Shown here piece after piece: positions 42,007-51,896 of a DNA stretch of 64,000 nt; position 1 is the first letter of the stretch; each line of letters opens with the position of its first letter. The stretch is from CAVYXZ01 sp965223835 (GTDB taxonomy: Bacteria > Chloroflexota > Anaerolineae > Aggregatilineales > Phototrophicaceae): positions 2,542,001 through 2,606,000 of the forward strand of contig CBDCXQ010000001.1 of assembly GCA_965223835.1 (NCBI GenBank), written 5' to 3'. The translations under genes were made by a program, and so were the position numbers. Under the pieces are notes generated by a model. The model ran no database searches and was not told the origin of the DNA. It saw nothing but the letters and a program-made list of their open reading frames with translations.

Positions 42007-43304
42007 GAAAGCCTCCCAATATCGCGTCGAAAATGCATATTCTCAAAATGAATTTTGTCGACTGCGCTATAGGCATGGTCCAACGCGGATGATAGATCCG
42101 TCCCGACAGCAGTCACGTTTAGTACACGGCCACCATTGGTCACTATTTCATCACCTCGGCGTTCAGTACCCGCATGAAAAACAATTAACTGGTCGTCGGT
42201 CACAGTATCCAGACCGCTGATGGGCAATCCGGTCGGATATGATTGCGGATACCCCGGCGCGGCCAGTACAACGGTTGCACAGGCCTGTGTTTGCCATTGA
42301 ATATCAATTTCATGCAATCGACCGGCAATACAGGCATGGAAAATCTCGTACAAATCCGTGTCCAGCAACGGCAAGATGACCTGCGTTTCAGGATCACCAA
42401 ACCGGCAATTGAATTCTAAGACCTTCAGGCCATCATCCGTCAACATCAGCCCAGCGTAGAGAACACCGATATAGGGATGACCCTCGGCTGCCATCCCGGC
42501 AACTGTCGGGCGCAGCACGGTCTCCTGGATTACGTCAATCTGAACAGGTGAAATATCCGCTGCGGGAGCAAAAGCCCCCATACCACCGGTGTTCAAGCCA
42601 GCGTCACCCTCCAACGCACGTTTATAGTCCCGCGCTGTGACCATCGGCACCACCGTTTGCCCATCGCAGAATGCCAACAACGAGACTTCACGCCCAGTTA
42701 AGCGCTCCTCAATGATGACTTCATCTCCAGCAGCGCCAAATGCCCGATCTTGCAGCACATTCTTCAACGCGGCTTCGGCTTCTGTCAGCGTGTCGCAAAT
42801 CAATACCCCTTTGCCTGCCGCCAAACCACTGGCTTTGACAACCACCGGACGATCAAATGTGTGCAGAAAATCTCGTGCCGCTGCATAATCGGTGAACACA
42901 CCATACGCTGCTGTCGGGATGTGATAGCGCTGCATGAAATCTTTAGCATACGCTTTGGAGGCTTCGATTCGGGCAGCCGCCTGCGAGGGTCCAAATATAG
43001 CTAATCCTTGCGCTTGAAACGCATCAACGATGCCTTCAGACAGCGGGACTTCTGGGCCAACTACCGTCAGATCCACCTGCTGCGTTTGCACATAATCAAT
43101 TAATGCTGTGAAATCACTGCTGCTTATGTTCACCGATGTGCAGGGCACATGGGGTCGCAAACCAGTGCCATTGTCCTGTGACCAAACAGTTCCGCCATTG
43201 CCGGGCGCAACAATCACCTGCGAGACGGCTGCCGACCGGGACAATGCCCAGGCCAGCGCATGTTCGCGCCCGCCGGAACCAATCACCAGAACCTTAGCCG
43301 CCAT
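42003..43304 (-). CDS. purD: Phosphoribosylamine-glycine ligase (PurD)
   Basis: ATP-grasp ligase that joins phosphoribosylamine and glycine, purine step 2; 433 residues. Begins KVLVIGSGGREHALAW, with VVKASGLAAGKGV as the ATP-grasp loop, NTGGMGAF, and EFNCRFGDPETQ as the metal-binding segment. Start taken at ATG 43304, which overlaps the purF stop (TAATG). An upstream start would lie inside purF. Ends with a four-base overlap with purM. Confidence 0.96.
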   Translation of the reverse strand: MAAKVLVIGSGGREHALAWALSRSAAVSQVIVAPGNGGTVWSQDNGTGLRPHVPCTSVNISSSDFTALIDYVQTQQVDLTVVGPEVPLSEGIVDAFQAQGLAIFGPSQAAARIEASKAYAKDFMQRYHIPTAAYGVFTDYAAARDFLHTFDRPVVVKASGLAAGKGVLICDTLTEAEAALKNVLQDRAFGAAGDEVIIEERLTGREVSLLAFCDGQTVVPMVTARDYKRALEGDAGLNTGGMGAFAPAADISPVQIDVIQETVLRPTVAGMAAEGHPYIGVLYAGLMLTDDGLKVLEFNCRFGDPETQVILPLLDTDLYEIFHACIAGRLHEIDIQWQTQACATVVLAAPGYPQSYPTGLPISGLDTVTDDQLIVFHAGTERRGDEIVTNGGRVLNVTAVGTDLSSALDHAYSAVDKIHFENMHFRRDIGRLS

Positions 43305-44791
43305 TAGCCCCACATTCCCTCAAAGACGAATTTATCGCGGTCGGTTTCAAACAACCATTCGGGAATTTCTATCGGGTAATTGCCGGAAAAACAGGCTGTA
43401 CAATAATTATTCTGAAAGCCAACGGTGGTCTGAATTGCAGACAACATCCCCGGCAAACTGAGGTAATCAAGGCTATCAGCGCCAATCCGCTCACAAATCT
43501 CGTCAACATCCAGCCGATGCGCGATCAATTCACGATACGTCGCCATATCCACTCCCATGAAACACGGATGACGTACGGGCGGTGATGACACACGAACATG
43601 CACTTCACTGGCACCGCCATCGCGCAGCAGTTGGACCAGCGGTCCGGCGGTATTACCGCGCACAATCGAGTCATCAACCAGCACCACTCGTTTGCCAGCG
43701 AGGTTAGAGGTCAACGCATTATATTTCAAGCGCACGTTCGCCCGGCGCAACTGATCGTCTGGTTCGATAAAGGTCCGCCCGATATAGCGATTCTTGGTTA
43801 AGCCTTCACTGAATGGGATGCCTAACTCTTGCGCATAACCAATTGCCGCCGGGGTCGCGGAATCGGGAACACCCACTACAATATCCGCGATTGCCGGCGC
43901 TTCACGCGCCAATGTCCGGCCCATATTTTGGCGTGACTTATGAATTACCTGACCGTCCAGCAACGAATCGGGTCGAGCGAAGTAAACATATTCAAATACA
44001 CACAGGGCCTTTTTGATCGATTCTTTGCCAACGAAAGATGTGAGGCCATTGGCATCAATCCGCACGATTTCGCCGGGCTGAACATAGCGCACATAGTCGG
44101 CATCAATGGTACCAAGTGCACAGGTCTCTGATGCAATCACATACCCTTCATCAAGACCGCCAATACTCAATGGTCGCAACCCTAACGGATCGCGAACTGC
44201 ATATAAGGCATCCCGCGTCATCACCGTCAATGAATAAGCACCCTCGACCATCTGCATGAGCGCCCGCAACCGTGAAACCCAATGATCGTCCTCATGACTC
44301 TCAAAATCAGCCCCCAACTCCTCCCAAATTTCTGGTGGCGCAGCCAGTATCTGAGTCATCAGTTCAGTATCAGAAGCCGATGACAACCCGACACCGCGCT
44401 TGAGCAACAGGCTTCGGAGTGATAAAGAATTTGTGAGATTGCCGTTGTGGGCTACACCCAACGGGCCATAAAGCGTTTCAATTAAATATGGCTGGACATT
44501 GCGCAGGTGTGAGCCACCAGTCGTCGAATACCGATTGTGTCCTATCGCTAAATCACCCACCAACGGCGCGAGGTTATCCTCATTAAAGATTTGCGAGACC
44601 AGCCCTGTGCCTTTATGCACATAAGCGCGTTGATGGTCACAGGTGGCGATGCCCGCACCTTCCTGACCACGATGTTGCAAGGCAAACAACCCAAAAAATG
44701 TCAGGCGAGCCACATCGCGCCCAGGTGCGTAGATGCCAAAGACGCCACACTCTTCGCGGGGTTTATCATCCAGATACACATTTGCGTGCAT
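43304..44791 (-). CDS. purF: Amidophosphoribosyltransferase (PurF)
   Basis: Commits PRPP to purines using glutamine; 495 residues. REECGVFGIY shows a short propeptide before the catalytic Cys15, so self-cleavage is expected. VVLVDDSIVRGNTAGPLVQLLR is the PRPP loop region; cited here by its core VDDSIVRGNT. RHPCFMGVDM and the late NNYCTACFSG supply Cys residues placed as in iron-sulfur PurF enzymes. AGGA precedes ATG 44791 by eight bases. Five bases after purE. Confidence 0.95.
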   Translation of the reverse strand: MHANVYLDDKPREECGVFGIYAPGRDVARLTFFGLFALQHRGQEGAGIATCDHQRAYVHKGTGLVSQIFNEDNLAPLVGDLAIGHNRYSTTGGSHLRNVQPYLIETLYGPLGVAHNGNLTNSLSLRSLLLKRGVGLSSASDTELMTQILAAPPEIWEELGADFESHEDDHWVSRLRALMQMVEGAYSLTVMTRDALYAVRDPLGLRPLSIGGLDEGYVIASETCALGTIDADYVRYVQPGEIVRIDANGLTSFVGKESIKKALCVFEYVYFARPDSLLDGQVIHKSRQNMGRTLAREAPAIADIVVGVPDSATPAAIGYAQELGIPFSEGLTKNRYIGRTFIEPDDQLRRANVRLKYNALTSNLAGKRVVLVDDSIVRGNTAGPLVQLLRDGGASEVHVRVSSPPVRHPCFMGVDMATYRELIAHRLDVDEICERIGADSLDYLSLPGMLSAIQTTVGFQNNYCTACFSGNYPIEIPEWLFETDRDKFVFEGMWG

Positions 44792-44795
44792 TTTG

Positions 44796-45281
44796 TTATC
44801 CTGAGCCAGTCAATGTGGCATCACTTTCCAAAAGCCGATCACGATTTGCCTGTTGCGAATGTACCACCCGGTCTCGAATCGATGGTTGCGTGAGTCCCAA
44901 GATTTTGGCAACCAGCAGCGCCGCATTCACCGGTTCTAAGACCACCGCCGGAGCAACTCCACTGGGCATCCGTAGTGAGGAGTAAATATCGGCCCCACCA
45001 AAACTTGATGAACCGGGTGGACAGGCAATAACCGGCGCAGCTACCTGGGCGTCAACCAGTCCGCTCAGAGCATTGGAACGCCCGGCAATCGTAATATAGA
45101 CCTTTGCACGCGGGTCAGCTTCATAGTCTGCCAGGAGTTGCAATGTGTAGGCCGGAACTTTATGGGCTGATGCAACGCGCAACTCATAATCAATACCGAG
45201 ATCAGCCAGCGCCTTGCCAATCGCCTCAGCATGATCCATATCCGACGGTGAACCCATGATAATTGGGACCAGCGCATCCAT
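44796..45281 (-). CDS. purE: Class II AIR carboxylase (PurE)
   Basis: Carboxylates AIR directly with CO2 to give CAIR; 161 residues. SPSDMDHA near the start, then SAHKVP, AGRSNALSGL and DIYSSLRMPSGVAP. These are class II signatures (as in Treponema and animal PurE domains) rather than the class I SAHRTP / AGGAAHLPG forms. Class II needs no PurK, and no purK is found in the operon. GGAGG lies eight bases before ATG 45281. Lies three bases after purC. Confidence 0.92.
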   Translation of the reverse strand: MDALVPIIMGSPSDMDHAEAIGKALADLGIDYELRVASAHKVPAYTLQLLADYEADPRAKVYITIAGRSNALSGLVDAQVAAPVIACPPGSSSFGGADIYSSLRMPSGVAPAVVLEPVNAALLVAKILGLTQPSIRDRVVHSQQANRDRLLESDATLTGSG

Positions 45282-45284
45282 ATA

Positions 45285-46241
45285 TCAGCCTCCCACCTGC
45301 GCCAGATTGCGCACAATGCGTTCCGCAGCCGGGTGATCACCCGGCACAAAGATCTGACCAGTCAGGCGTTCGTAGGCACTGATGTACCGCGCGGCAACCT
45401 CGGCCATAAAATTAGCGGGCATCTGCGGCGCAACACCATCACCCTTATAGCCTTGCTCAGAAAACCACAAGCGCAAGAATTCCTTATCAAAATTCTGCGG
45501 CTCCTGACCCGATTTGTAGCTATCCAAAATCCAGTACCGACTCGAATCAGGTGTATGAATTTCATCTATTAAAGCTAACTTGCCGTCGATCAGGCCGAAT
45601 TCATATTTGGTATCCACCAGGATCAGGCCCGCCTGTTCGGCAACTACTTGCCCATGTTTAAAGACGGCCAGCGCCGCGGATTCAACTTGCTGATACAAAT
45701 CCTCTGCGACCAGACCACGCTCAATAATCTCCTGCCGCGTCAGGCGTTCATCATGCGCCCCACCAGTCGCTTTGGTGGTCGGCGTAATGATAGGTTCCGG
45801 CAACCGATCATTCTTCTGTAGGCCATCAGGCAGCGCGATGCCATACGGTTCGCGTTCACCAGCAGCATAGAGTGTCCACAGTGAGGTACTGGTCACACCG
45901 GTTATGTAACCGCGCACAATGATCTCAACCGGTAACGTTTCGGCTTCACGTCCAATCATGACGTTTGGGTCGGGCACCGCCACCATATGATTGGCAACGA
46001 TCTCACGCACCTGCTCGAACCACCAGGCGCTCAGTTGGTTTAGCACCTGGCCTTTGAACGGAATCACGCCCAATACTTGATCGAAAGCTGACACACGGTC
46101 AGTCGTAATCAGCAACCGCTGACCTGACTGCGAATACAAATCACGCACTTTGCCAGTGATTTTTTCGCCCCATCCTGGCACATCTACCGAATGCAGCGCG
46201 TGGGGAATCGCTTGCACCAGCTCGTCATGATTCATTGCCAC
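45285..46241 (-). CDS. purC: SAICAR synthase (PurC)
   Basis: Joins CAIR and aspartate with ATP; 318 residues, the longer bacterial/yeast-like form. GKVRDLY near the N-terminus, ITTDRVSAFDQVLG, EIIVRGYITG and LALIDEIHTPDSSRYW are present. Start is GTG 46241 with AGGAG seven bases upstream; ATG 46235 is the alternative. Fifteen bases after purL. Confidence 0.95.
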   Translation of the reverse strand: MAMNHDELVQAIPHALHSVDVPGWGEKITGKVRDLYSQSGQRLLITTDRVSAFDQVLGVIPFKGQVLNQLSAWWFEQVREIVANHMVAVPDPNVMIGREAETLPVEIIVRGYITGVTSTSLWTLYAAGEREPYGIALPDGLQKNDRLPEPIITPTTKATGGAHDERLTRQEIIERGLVAEDLYQQVESAALAVFKHGQVVAEQAGLILVDTKYEFGLIDGKLALIDEIHTPDSSRYWILDSYKSGQEPQNFDKEFLRLWFSEQGYKGDGVAPQMPANFMAEVAARYISAYERLTGQIFVPGDHPAAERIVRNLAQVGG

Positions 46242-46256
46242 TATTGTTCTCCTATA

Positions 46257-49200
46257 CTATGCAAACTTGATACCGTTCTCGAATAACGGAAGACCGAACA
46301 AACCGGACTCCCCACGATGCCAGCGCGGATGCTGCGTCGAAAAAATATGATCTTCGGGATGCGGCATCAAACCCATGACATTGCCTGCTGGATTGCACAA
46401 CGCCGCGATACCGCTAGCCGAGCCATTGGGATTTCCTGGATAACCCACTGAACTGCCAGTATGGTCGACATAGGTCAGTGTCACCAAACCCATATCCCAA
46501 AGGGATTGCAATGTCGCCGCACCACTGGTTACAAGCCGACCTTCACCATGCGCTACTGGACAATAAATCAAGTCATCCAGACCGTGAGTAAACAGTGATG
46601 GGCTATGTCGATTGGGTTGCAAATAGACCCAACGGCACTCAAACCGTCCCGACTCATTATAGGTCAGTGTCACCGCCTGTTCGCTGGAAAATTCAGCGCC
46701 CGGCAACAGCCCCGCTTTGACCAGTGCCTGAAAGCCATTGCAGATCCCCAATACCGGGCGGCCACTGCTGACGAACTGCTGCATATCCTCGTCCAAGCGC
46801 TGCTGCAAATCCTGTGCCCACAAAACGCCTGCACCCAGATCATCACCATAAGAGAACCCTCCTGGCACAACCAGCATATGGTAATCCAGTAGATGACGGT
46901 CGCCACCAATTAGTTGGTTGACATGCACAATCTCAGGCAGGCCACCGGCCATTTCACAGGCCAGCGCCGCTTCATGGTCGCGATTAGTACCATTGGCGTG
47001 GAGCACAAGCACTTTGGGTTGGGTATGAGGAATCGGACTGCGCTTGATTGCTTGCTTCGAAGGTGTCGTCAACACTTGATCAATTTCGGTGGTAAGCGAT
47101 TCACCGCGCCAGGCGTTTTCCAACTCAGAGATACTGGCTTCCAGAATTAAGCCGGTGTCATCGCTTATCACCAGTTGCTGTGCTGCCGACACGCGCCCAA
47201 GATAACTTGCACTGACAATTTCGCTGAGCGCTTTAGCATCGCTAGGTCGAGCCTCAATTAAAAAACGTCCCGTAGTCTCTGAGAATAAAGACTCATGCGC
47301 TGGCAGACCAGTCGGTAAATCAACTGTTGCACCCAATTCGCCGGCGATACACATCTCCGCCAACGCCACTGCCAGCCCGCCTTCACTCAAATCATGACAG
47401 GCTTGAACATACCCGGCGCGAATTGCTTGATGAAGTTGACGCATGGTGTCGAGAGCGGCAGGAGCCGGTTGGGGTACCACCCCACCGACCTGTTTATAAA
47501 GTAAATTATAATGGCTGCCACCCAGTTCAGGCTTCGTTGCGCCGATCAAATAGAGGTCATTGCCCGCCGCTTTAAAATCCATCGTAACCGTCTGCCGAAC
47601 GTCAGGCACAATACCTGTGGCAGAAATCAGTAAGGTACCAGGTATCGCCTGCCGCTGTCCATCTGCCCCCATATATTCATTGTTGAGGCTATCCTTACCC
47701 GAGATGAAAGGTGCCTGGTAGGCAATCGCCGCATCATAGCAACCCTGTGCAGCCCGCACCAGGCTACCGAGTCGGTCAGGTAGTTGCGGATTCCCCCAGC
47801 AGAAGTTATCGAGTAGGGCCACCTGGTCGGGGTCGGCTCCCACCGCCACGAGATTACGGAACGCTTCATCGACCGCTGCCCATGCCATTGCATAAGGATC
47901 ATATTCGCCATATTGGGGACACACACCATTCGCCAGTGCAACCCCCCGCCTCGTTTCATGTCTCGTCACCAGCGGCACCAGTACGCTGCCATCGCCATGA
48001 CCATTTTCCGCTGCACCGACCATTGGTTTAACGACAGTGCCTCCCTGAACCTCGTGATCGTATCGCCGAACGATTGTCTCTTTACTGCGGATATTGGGAT
48101 GAGCCAGCAGTTTCAGGAGCGAGGTTTTGAAATCATCCAGCGGAGGCCTGACATCAACCTCGATCTGCGGCCAGGACCACTCGGCTGTCATATGACGTGG
48201 CGGCAAACCGTCATAAAGGAATTTCATCGCCATTTCACACACAACGTTATCGTTATATGTCAGTAAGAGCTTGCCGGTCGGCTCAAAGGTGCCAATGCAG
48301 GTTGCCTCGACATCCTGCCCGGCGCAAATTCCCTGTAACGCATCCCAATTTTGTGGCGCGACAGCCAGCACCATCCGTTCCTGCGCCTCGCTCAACCAGA
48401 TTTCCCAGGGCCGCAGTCCAGCATATTTCAGCGGCACAGTTTCCAGTTGTACCGTAGCGCCAATTGCTTCACCCATCTCCCCCACAGCGGATGAAAGTCC
48501 ACCGGCTCCACAGTCAGTAATGGCATGATATAGCTGTGCATCTCGCGCCTGGATAATGACTTCCTGCACCTGTTTCTCGTGGATCGGATGCCCGATCTGA
48601 ACCGAACTCCCGGCAATCTCGCCCGTTGTACCATCCATTTCCATACTGGAAAATGTTGCGCCACGCAGACCATCGCGCCCGGTACGACCACCGATCACCA
48701 CAATCAGATCATCAGCTTGAACTGCAGTCGGATGAGCACCACGTGGCAAAATACCCAGACAGCCACAAAACACAAGGGGATTGGCCGTATAACCTGCATG
48801 ATAGAGCACAGCGCCATTGACTGTCGGAATCCCCATCTTGTTGCTATAATCTTCAACGCCATGAATAACACCGTCTGCAATCAACGACGGATGAATAACA
48901 CCATTTGGCAAAGTATCAGGCGACACATCGTCTGGCCCAAAACACAGCACGTCAGTGTTTGCAATGGGTCGTGCGCTCACCCCCAGTACATCACGAACAA
49001 CGCCCCCGACCCCGGTATTCGCGCCGCCAAACGGTTCCACGGCTGAAGGATGATTGTGCGTTTCGACTTTAAACGCCAGATCAAACTGGTCATCAAAGCG
49101 AATGATCCCCGCATTATCAACAAATGCCGATACGACCCAATCCTTGTTGACTTGCTCGGTTGCCGCCTGAATATAGGTATTAAGCAGGCCGTCAATCGCT

Positions 49201-49982
49201 TGTCGCTTAACATGACTTTCGTGCATACTACCGGGAGCTGGGCCGAGATAATCAATGTGGGCCTTAAATGTCTTATGAACGCAGTGCTCACTCCACGTCT
49301 GCGCAATCGTCTCCAATTCAACGTCAGTAGGGTCTCGTCCGGCTTCAATAAAATAGGCTTGCAACGCCAACATCTCATCCAGGTCAAGTGCTAACCGACG
49401 CTCCCGGCTAATTTCGCGCAGTTGATCGTCACTGGCCGTTTGCAATTTAACGATCTCAACCAATCCACCAGCCAACTGCTCGTGAACAAAGCCAGGGACA
49501 ACGGGCCGGTCAATCGCATAGTGTTGAATCACCGGGTTTGAGAAGACTTTCTGAGCGAGAAGATTGAGATCAGCGCCGGTCAATTGACCCGAAAGCAGAT
49601 AACGGATGCCGGTAGCAATTTGAACAATCCCTTCCAGCCCCAGGCGGTGAGCGGCTACCAGCAAATTCTCGGCAACCGAATCTGTCACACCAGGCAGCAA
49701 CGCCACTTCAATGCTATGATCGGCTGTCTGAATAGATGACATTTCCGTTGCCAGGGTGATAGCAAAGGATTCCGTAACCGGATCTGCCAGCAATTGTTGC
49801 GTCAGGACATTCAGGTCGGCAGCAGTGGATGTGCCCCGCACAAAAAAAACACGGACCGGGAAACAGTCCGTGAGTTGGGTGACTCCGAGTCGGTGGGTTA
49901 CTTGAACCCATTTGTTGGGCAGCGGATTTTTCAACACCTCGGTTGACCAGATTTCAACGCGCAAGGTTTGTGTTTTCAACAC
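46257..49982 (-). CDS. purL: Phosphoribosylformylglycinamidine synthase, single-chain (PurL with PurS- and PurQ-like parts)
   Basis: Converts FGAR to FGAM with ATP and glutamine, purine step 4; about 1241 residues. The N-terminus holds two PurS-like stretches (about residues 5-80 and 80-165). The PurL core contains TWSEHCVHKTF, KVETHNHPSAVEPFGGANTG and GGRTGRDGLRGA. The C-terminus (about 985 on) is a class I glutaminase with VVPGGFSYGDD, catalytic Cys in LGICNGFQAL, and PVAHGEGR. Start GTG 49982 or TTG 49979 follows AAGGGAAAG. An upstream TTG at 50039 gives 19 residues unlike the family. First gene of the operon, divergent from glnS. Confidence 0.93.
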   Translation of the reverse strand: MLKTQTLRVEIWSTEVLKNPLPNKWVQVTHRLGVTQLTDCFPVRVFFVRGTSTAADLNVLTQQLLADPVTESFAITLATEMSSIQTADHSIEVALLPGVTDSVAENLLVAAHRLGLEGIVQIATGIRYLLSGQLTGADLNLLAQKVFSNPVIQHYAIDRPVVPGFVHEQLAGGLVEIVKLQTASDDQLREISRERRLALDLDEMLALQAYFIEAGRDPTDVELETIAQTWSEHCVHKTFKAHIDYLGPAPGSMHESHVKRQAIDGLLNTYIQAATEQVNKDWVVSAFVDNAGIIRFDDQFDLAFKVETHNHPSAVEPFGGANTGVGGVVRDVLGVSARPIANTDVLCFGPDDVSPDTLPNGVIHPSLIADGVIHGVEDYSNKMGIPTVNGAVLYHAGYTANPLVFCGCLGILPRGAHPTAVQADDLIVVIGGRTGRDGLRGATFSSMEMDGTTGEIAGSSVQIGHPIHEKQVQEVIIQARDAQLYHAITDCGAGGLSSAVGEMGEAIGATVQLETVPLKYAGLRPWEIWLSEAQERMVLAVAPQNWDALQGICAGQDVEATCIGTFEPTGKLLLTYNDNVVCEMAMKFLYDGLPPRHMTAEWSWPQIEVDVRPPLDDFKTSLLKLLAHPNIRSKETIVRRYDHEVQGGTVVKPMVGAAENGHGDGSVLVPLVTRHETRRGVALANGVCPQYGEYDPYAMAWAAVDEAFRNLVAVGADPDQVALLDNFCWGNPQLPDRLGSLVRAAQGCYDAAIAYQAPFISGKDSLNNEYMGADGQRQAIPGTLLISATGIVPDVRQTVTMDFKAAGNDLYLIGATKPELGGSHYNLLYKQVGGVVPQPAPAALDTMRQLHQAIRAGYVQACHDLSEGGLAVALAEMCIAGELGATVDLPTGLPAHESLFSETTGRFLIEARPSDAKALSEIVSASYLGRVSAAQQLVISDDTGLILEASISELENAWRGESLTTEIDQVLTTPSKQAIKRSPIPHTQPKVLVLHANGTNRDHEAALACEMAGGLPEIVHVNQLIGGDRHLLDYHMLVVPGGFSYGDDLGAGVLWAQDLQQRLDEDMQQFVSSGRPVLGICNGFQALVKAGLLPGAEFSSEQAVTLTYNESGRFECRWVYLQPNRHSPSLFTHGLDDLIYCPVAHGEGRLVTSGAATLQSLWDMGLVTLTYVDHTGSSVGYPGNPNGSASGIAALCNPAGNVMGLMPHPEDHIFSTQHPRWHRGESGLFGLPLFENGIKFA

Positions 49983-50073
49983 ACTTTCCCTTAAACTCCG
50001 CTTAACATCCAATAATAGCGAAGGGCAGCAAATTTGCAAGTGCCAGCCATGTTAAGAGTTCTCAGGCTCATCA

Positions 50074-50102
50074 TTGTCAAGCTTCCGTCATCACGCTAGA
50101 AT
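50074..50102 (+). promoter_or_regulatory. Promoter for glnS
   Basis: TTGTCA (50074-50079), 17 bases, TAGAAT (50097-50102). Start would be near 50109, 43 bases before ATG 50152. It lies in the divergent region with purL. Confidence 0.6.
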
Positions 50103-50151
50103 GCCTAGCAGCAGTTTAGCCCCCATTTTGACCATTTGAGGTTGCCAGATC

Positions 50152-51849
50152 ATGACCAGTAAACCAGTTGAAACCAGCACGCCAACGAATTTTATTCGAG
50201 AAACGATTGACGCCGATAATGAATCTGGCAAGTTTGAACAACGGGTTCATACACGTTTTCCGCCCGAACCAAATGGCTATCTCCATATCGGCCATGCACG
50301 GGCGATCTGGCTAAACTTTGGTATCGCTGAGGATTACGGAGGCAAATGTAACCTGCGATTTGATGACACCAACCCCAGCAAAGAAGAACAAGAATTTGTG
50401 GATGCCATCAAAGAAGATATCCGCTGGTTGGGCTATGATTGGGAAGATCGGCTCTACTTTGCGTCTGACTATTTCGACCAGCTTTACGACATGGCAATGG
50501 AACTCGTGAATACCGGCCTCGCCTATGTCGATCATTTGTCAGCGGAAGCAATGCGTGAGTATCGGGGTACGTTGACCGAACCAGGCAAGAACAGCCCCTA
50601 TCGTGATCGCTCCATTGAAGAAAATCGCGACCTCTTCGAACGAATGAAAAATGGCGAGTTCGAAGATGGTACCTGTGTGCTGCGAGCCAAGATTGATATG
50701 GCATCCCCCAATATCAATATGCGCGACCCGGTATTGTATCGCATCCAACATGCCACTCATCACCGCACAGGCGACAAATGGTGCATTTACCCCATGTATG
50801 ATTTTGCGCACGGCCAGTCAGATTCGATTGAGAAGATCACCCATTCGTTGTGCAGTTTGGAATTTGCCGATCATCGCCCGCTGTATGATTGGTTTCTCGA
50901 TCAGTTAGAAATCTATCATCCCCAGCAAATCGAATTTGCCCGGATCAATTTCACCTACACCATCACCAGTAAACGCAAGCTGCGGCGGCTAGTTGAAGAA
51001 GGACATGTTAGCGGCTGGGATGATCCCCGGATGCCAACACTCAGGGGGATACGGCGACGCGGTTTCCCACCTGAAGCCCTGCGCAATTTACTCGATCAAG
51101 TCGGTCTGGCCCGCAAACCGATGGTCGTCGAAATGCAAATGCTGGAATATTTTGTCCGTGAACATCTGAATAAGCATTCACCGCGAGTCATGGCGGTGCT
51201 CAATCCGCTGAAAGTTGTCATCACAAATTATCCCGAAGGCCAATCAGAGATGATGGAGGCCATCAATAACCCGGAAGACCCGGCAGCAGGTACCCGGCAG
51301 GTTCCATTTTCAAGGGAACTATACATTGAGCGGGAAGATTTCCAGGAAAATCCGCATAAAAAGTTTTATCGATTGGCTCCCGGACGTGAGGTACGGCTGC
51401 GCTATGCCTATTTCATTACCTGTCAGGAAGTCATCAAAGACCAAAATGGTGACATCATTGAATTGCGTTGCACCTATGACCTGGCAACGCGAGGTGGTGA
51501 TGCTCCTGATGGGCGCAAAGTCAAAGCCACCATGCACTGGGTCTCGGCGACTCATGCGCTAAATGCAGAAGTCCGTTTATATGACCACCTTTTTGACCGC
51601 ATTGACCCGGATAATGATGAAGCTGGCAAAGACTTCATTGAATACATGAATCCCAATTCACTTCAAGTGAAAACGAATTGCAAAGTTGAACCGCATTTAG
51701 CTCATGCACAAAACGGCGACCGCTATCAATTTGAACGCATCGGTTATTTCTGTGTTGACCCGGACAGTTCCGCCGATCAACTCGTATTTAATCGCACGGT
51801 AACGCTGCGCGACCAGTGGGCTAGAGTTCAGAAGCAGAATAAGCGCTAA
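50152..51849 (+). CDS. glnS: Glutaminyl-tRNA synthetase
   Basis: Charges tRNA-Gln directly; 565 residues, typical. Class I HIGH motif in PPEPNGYLHIGHARAIWLNF; the KMSKS loop reads TITSKRKL where most GlnRS have MSKRKL. WDDPRMPTLRGIRRRGFPPEAL and the beta-barrel anticodon domain follow. Its presence means Gln-tRNA need not be made only by the GatCAB route. Single-gene unit with its own promoter and a hairpin behind. Confidence 0.96.
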   Translation: MTSKPVETSTPTNFIRETIDADNESGKFEQRVHTRFPPEPNGYLHIGHARAIWLNFGIAEDYGGKCNLRFDDTNPSKEEQEFVDAIKEDIRWLGYDWEDRLYFASDYFDQLYDMAMELVNTGLAYVDHLSAEAMREYRGTLTEPGKNSPYRDRSIEENRDLFERMKNGEFEDGTCVLRAKIDMASPNINMRDPVLYRIQHATHHRTGDKWCIYPMYDFAHGQSDSIEKITHSLCSLEFADHRPLYDWFLDQLEIYHPQQIEFARINFTYTITSKRKLRRLVEEGHVSGWDDPRMPTLRGIRRRGFPPEALRNLLDQVGLARKPMVVEMQMLEYFVREHLNKHSPRVMAVLNPLKVVITNYPEGQSEMMEAINNPEDPAAGTRQVPFSRELYIEREDFQENPHKKFYRLAPGREVRLRYAYFITCQEVIKDQNGDIIELRCTYDLATRGGDAPDGRKVKATMHWVSATHALNAEVRLYDHLFDRIDPDNDEAGKDFIEYMNPNSLQVKTNCKVEPHLAHAQNGDRYQFERIGYFCVDPDSSADQLVFNRTVTLRDQWARVQKQNKR

Positions 51850-51850
51850 A

Positions 51851-51882
51851 ATCAGGGGAGGTGCTTCGTTACCTCCCCGATT
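51851..51882. terminator. Bidirectional hairpin between glnS and the PAC2 gene
   Basis: GGGGAGGT (51855-51862) and ACCTCCCC (51871-51878) form an eight-base-pair stem, extended by AATC/GATT across one bulged base. On the minus strand the stem is followed by a T-rich run (GATTTTAG). It serves both convergent genes. Confidence 0.7.
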
Positions 51883-51896
51883 AAAATCATTGTGAG

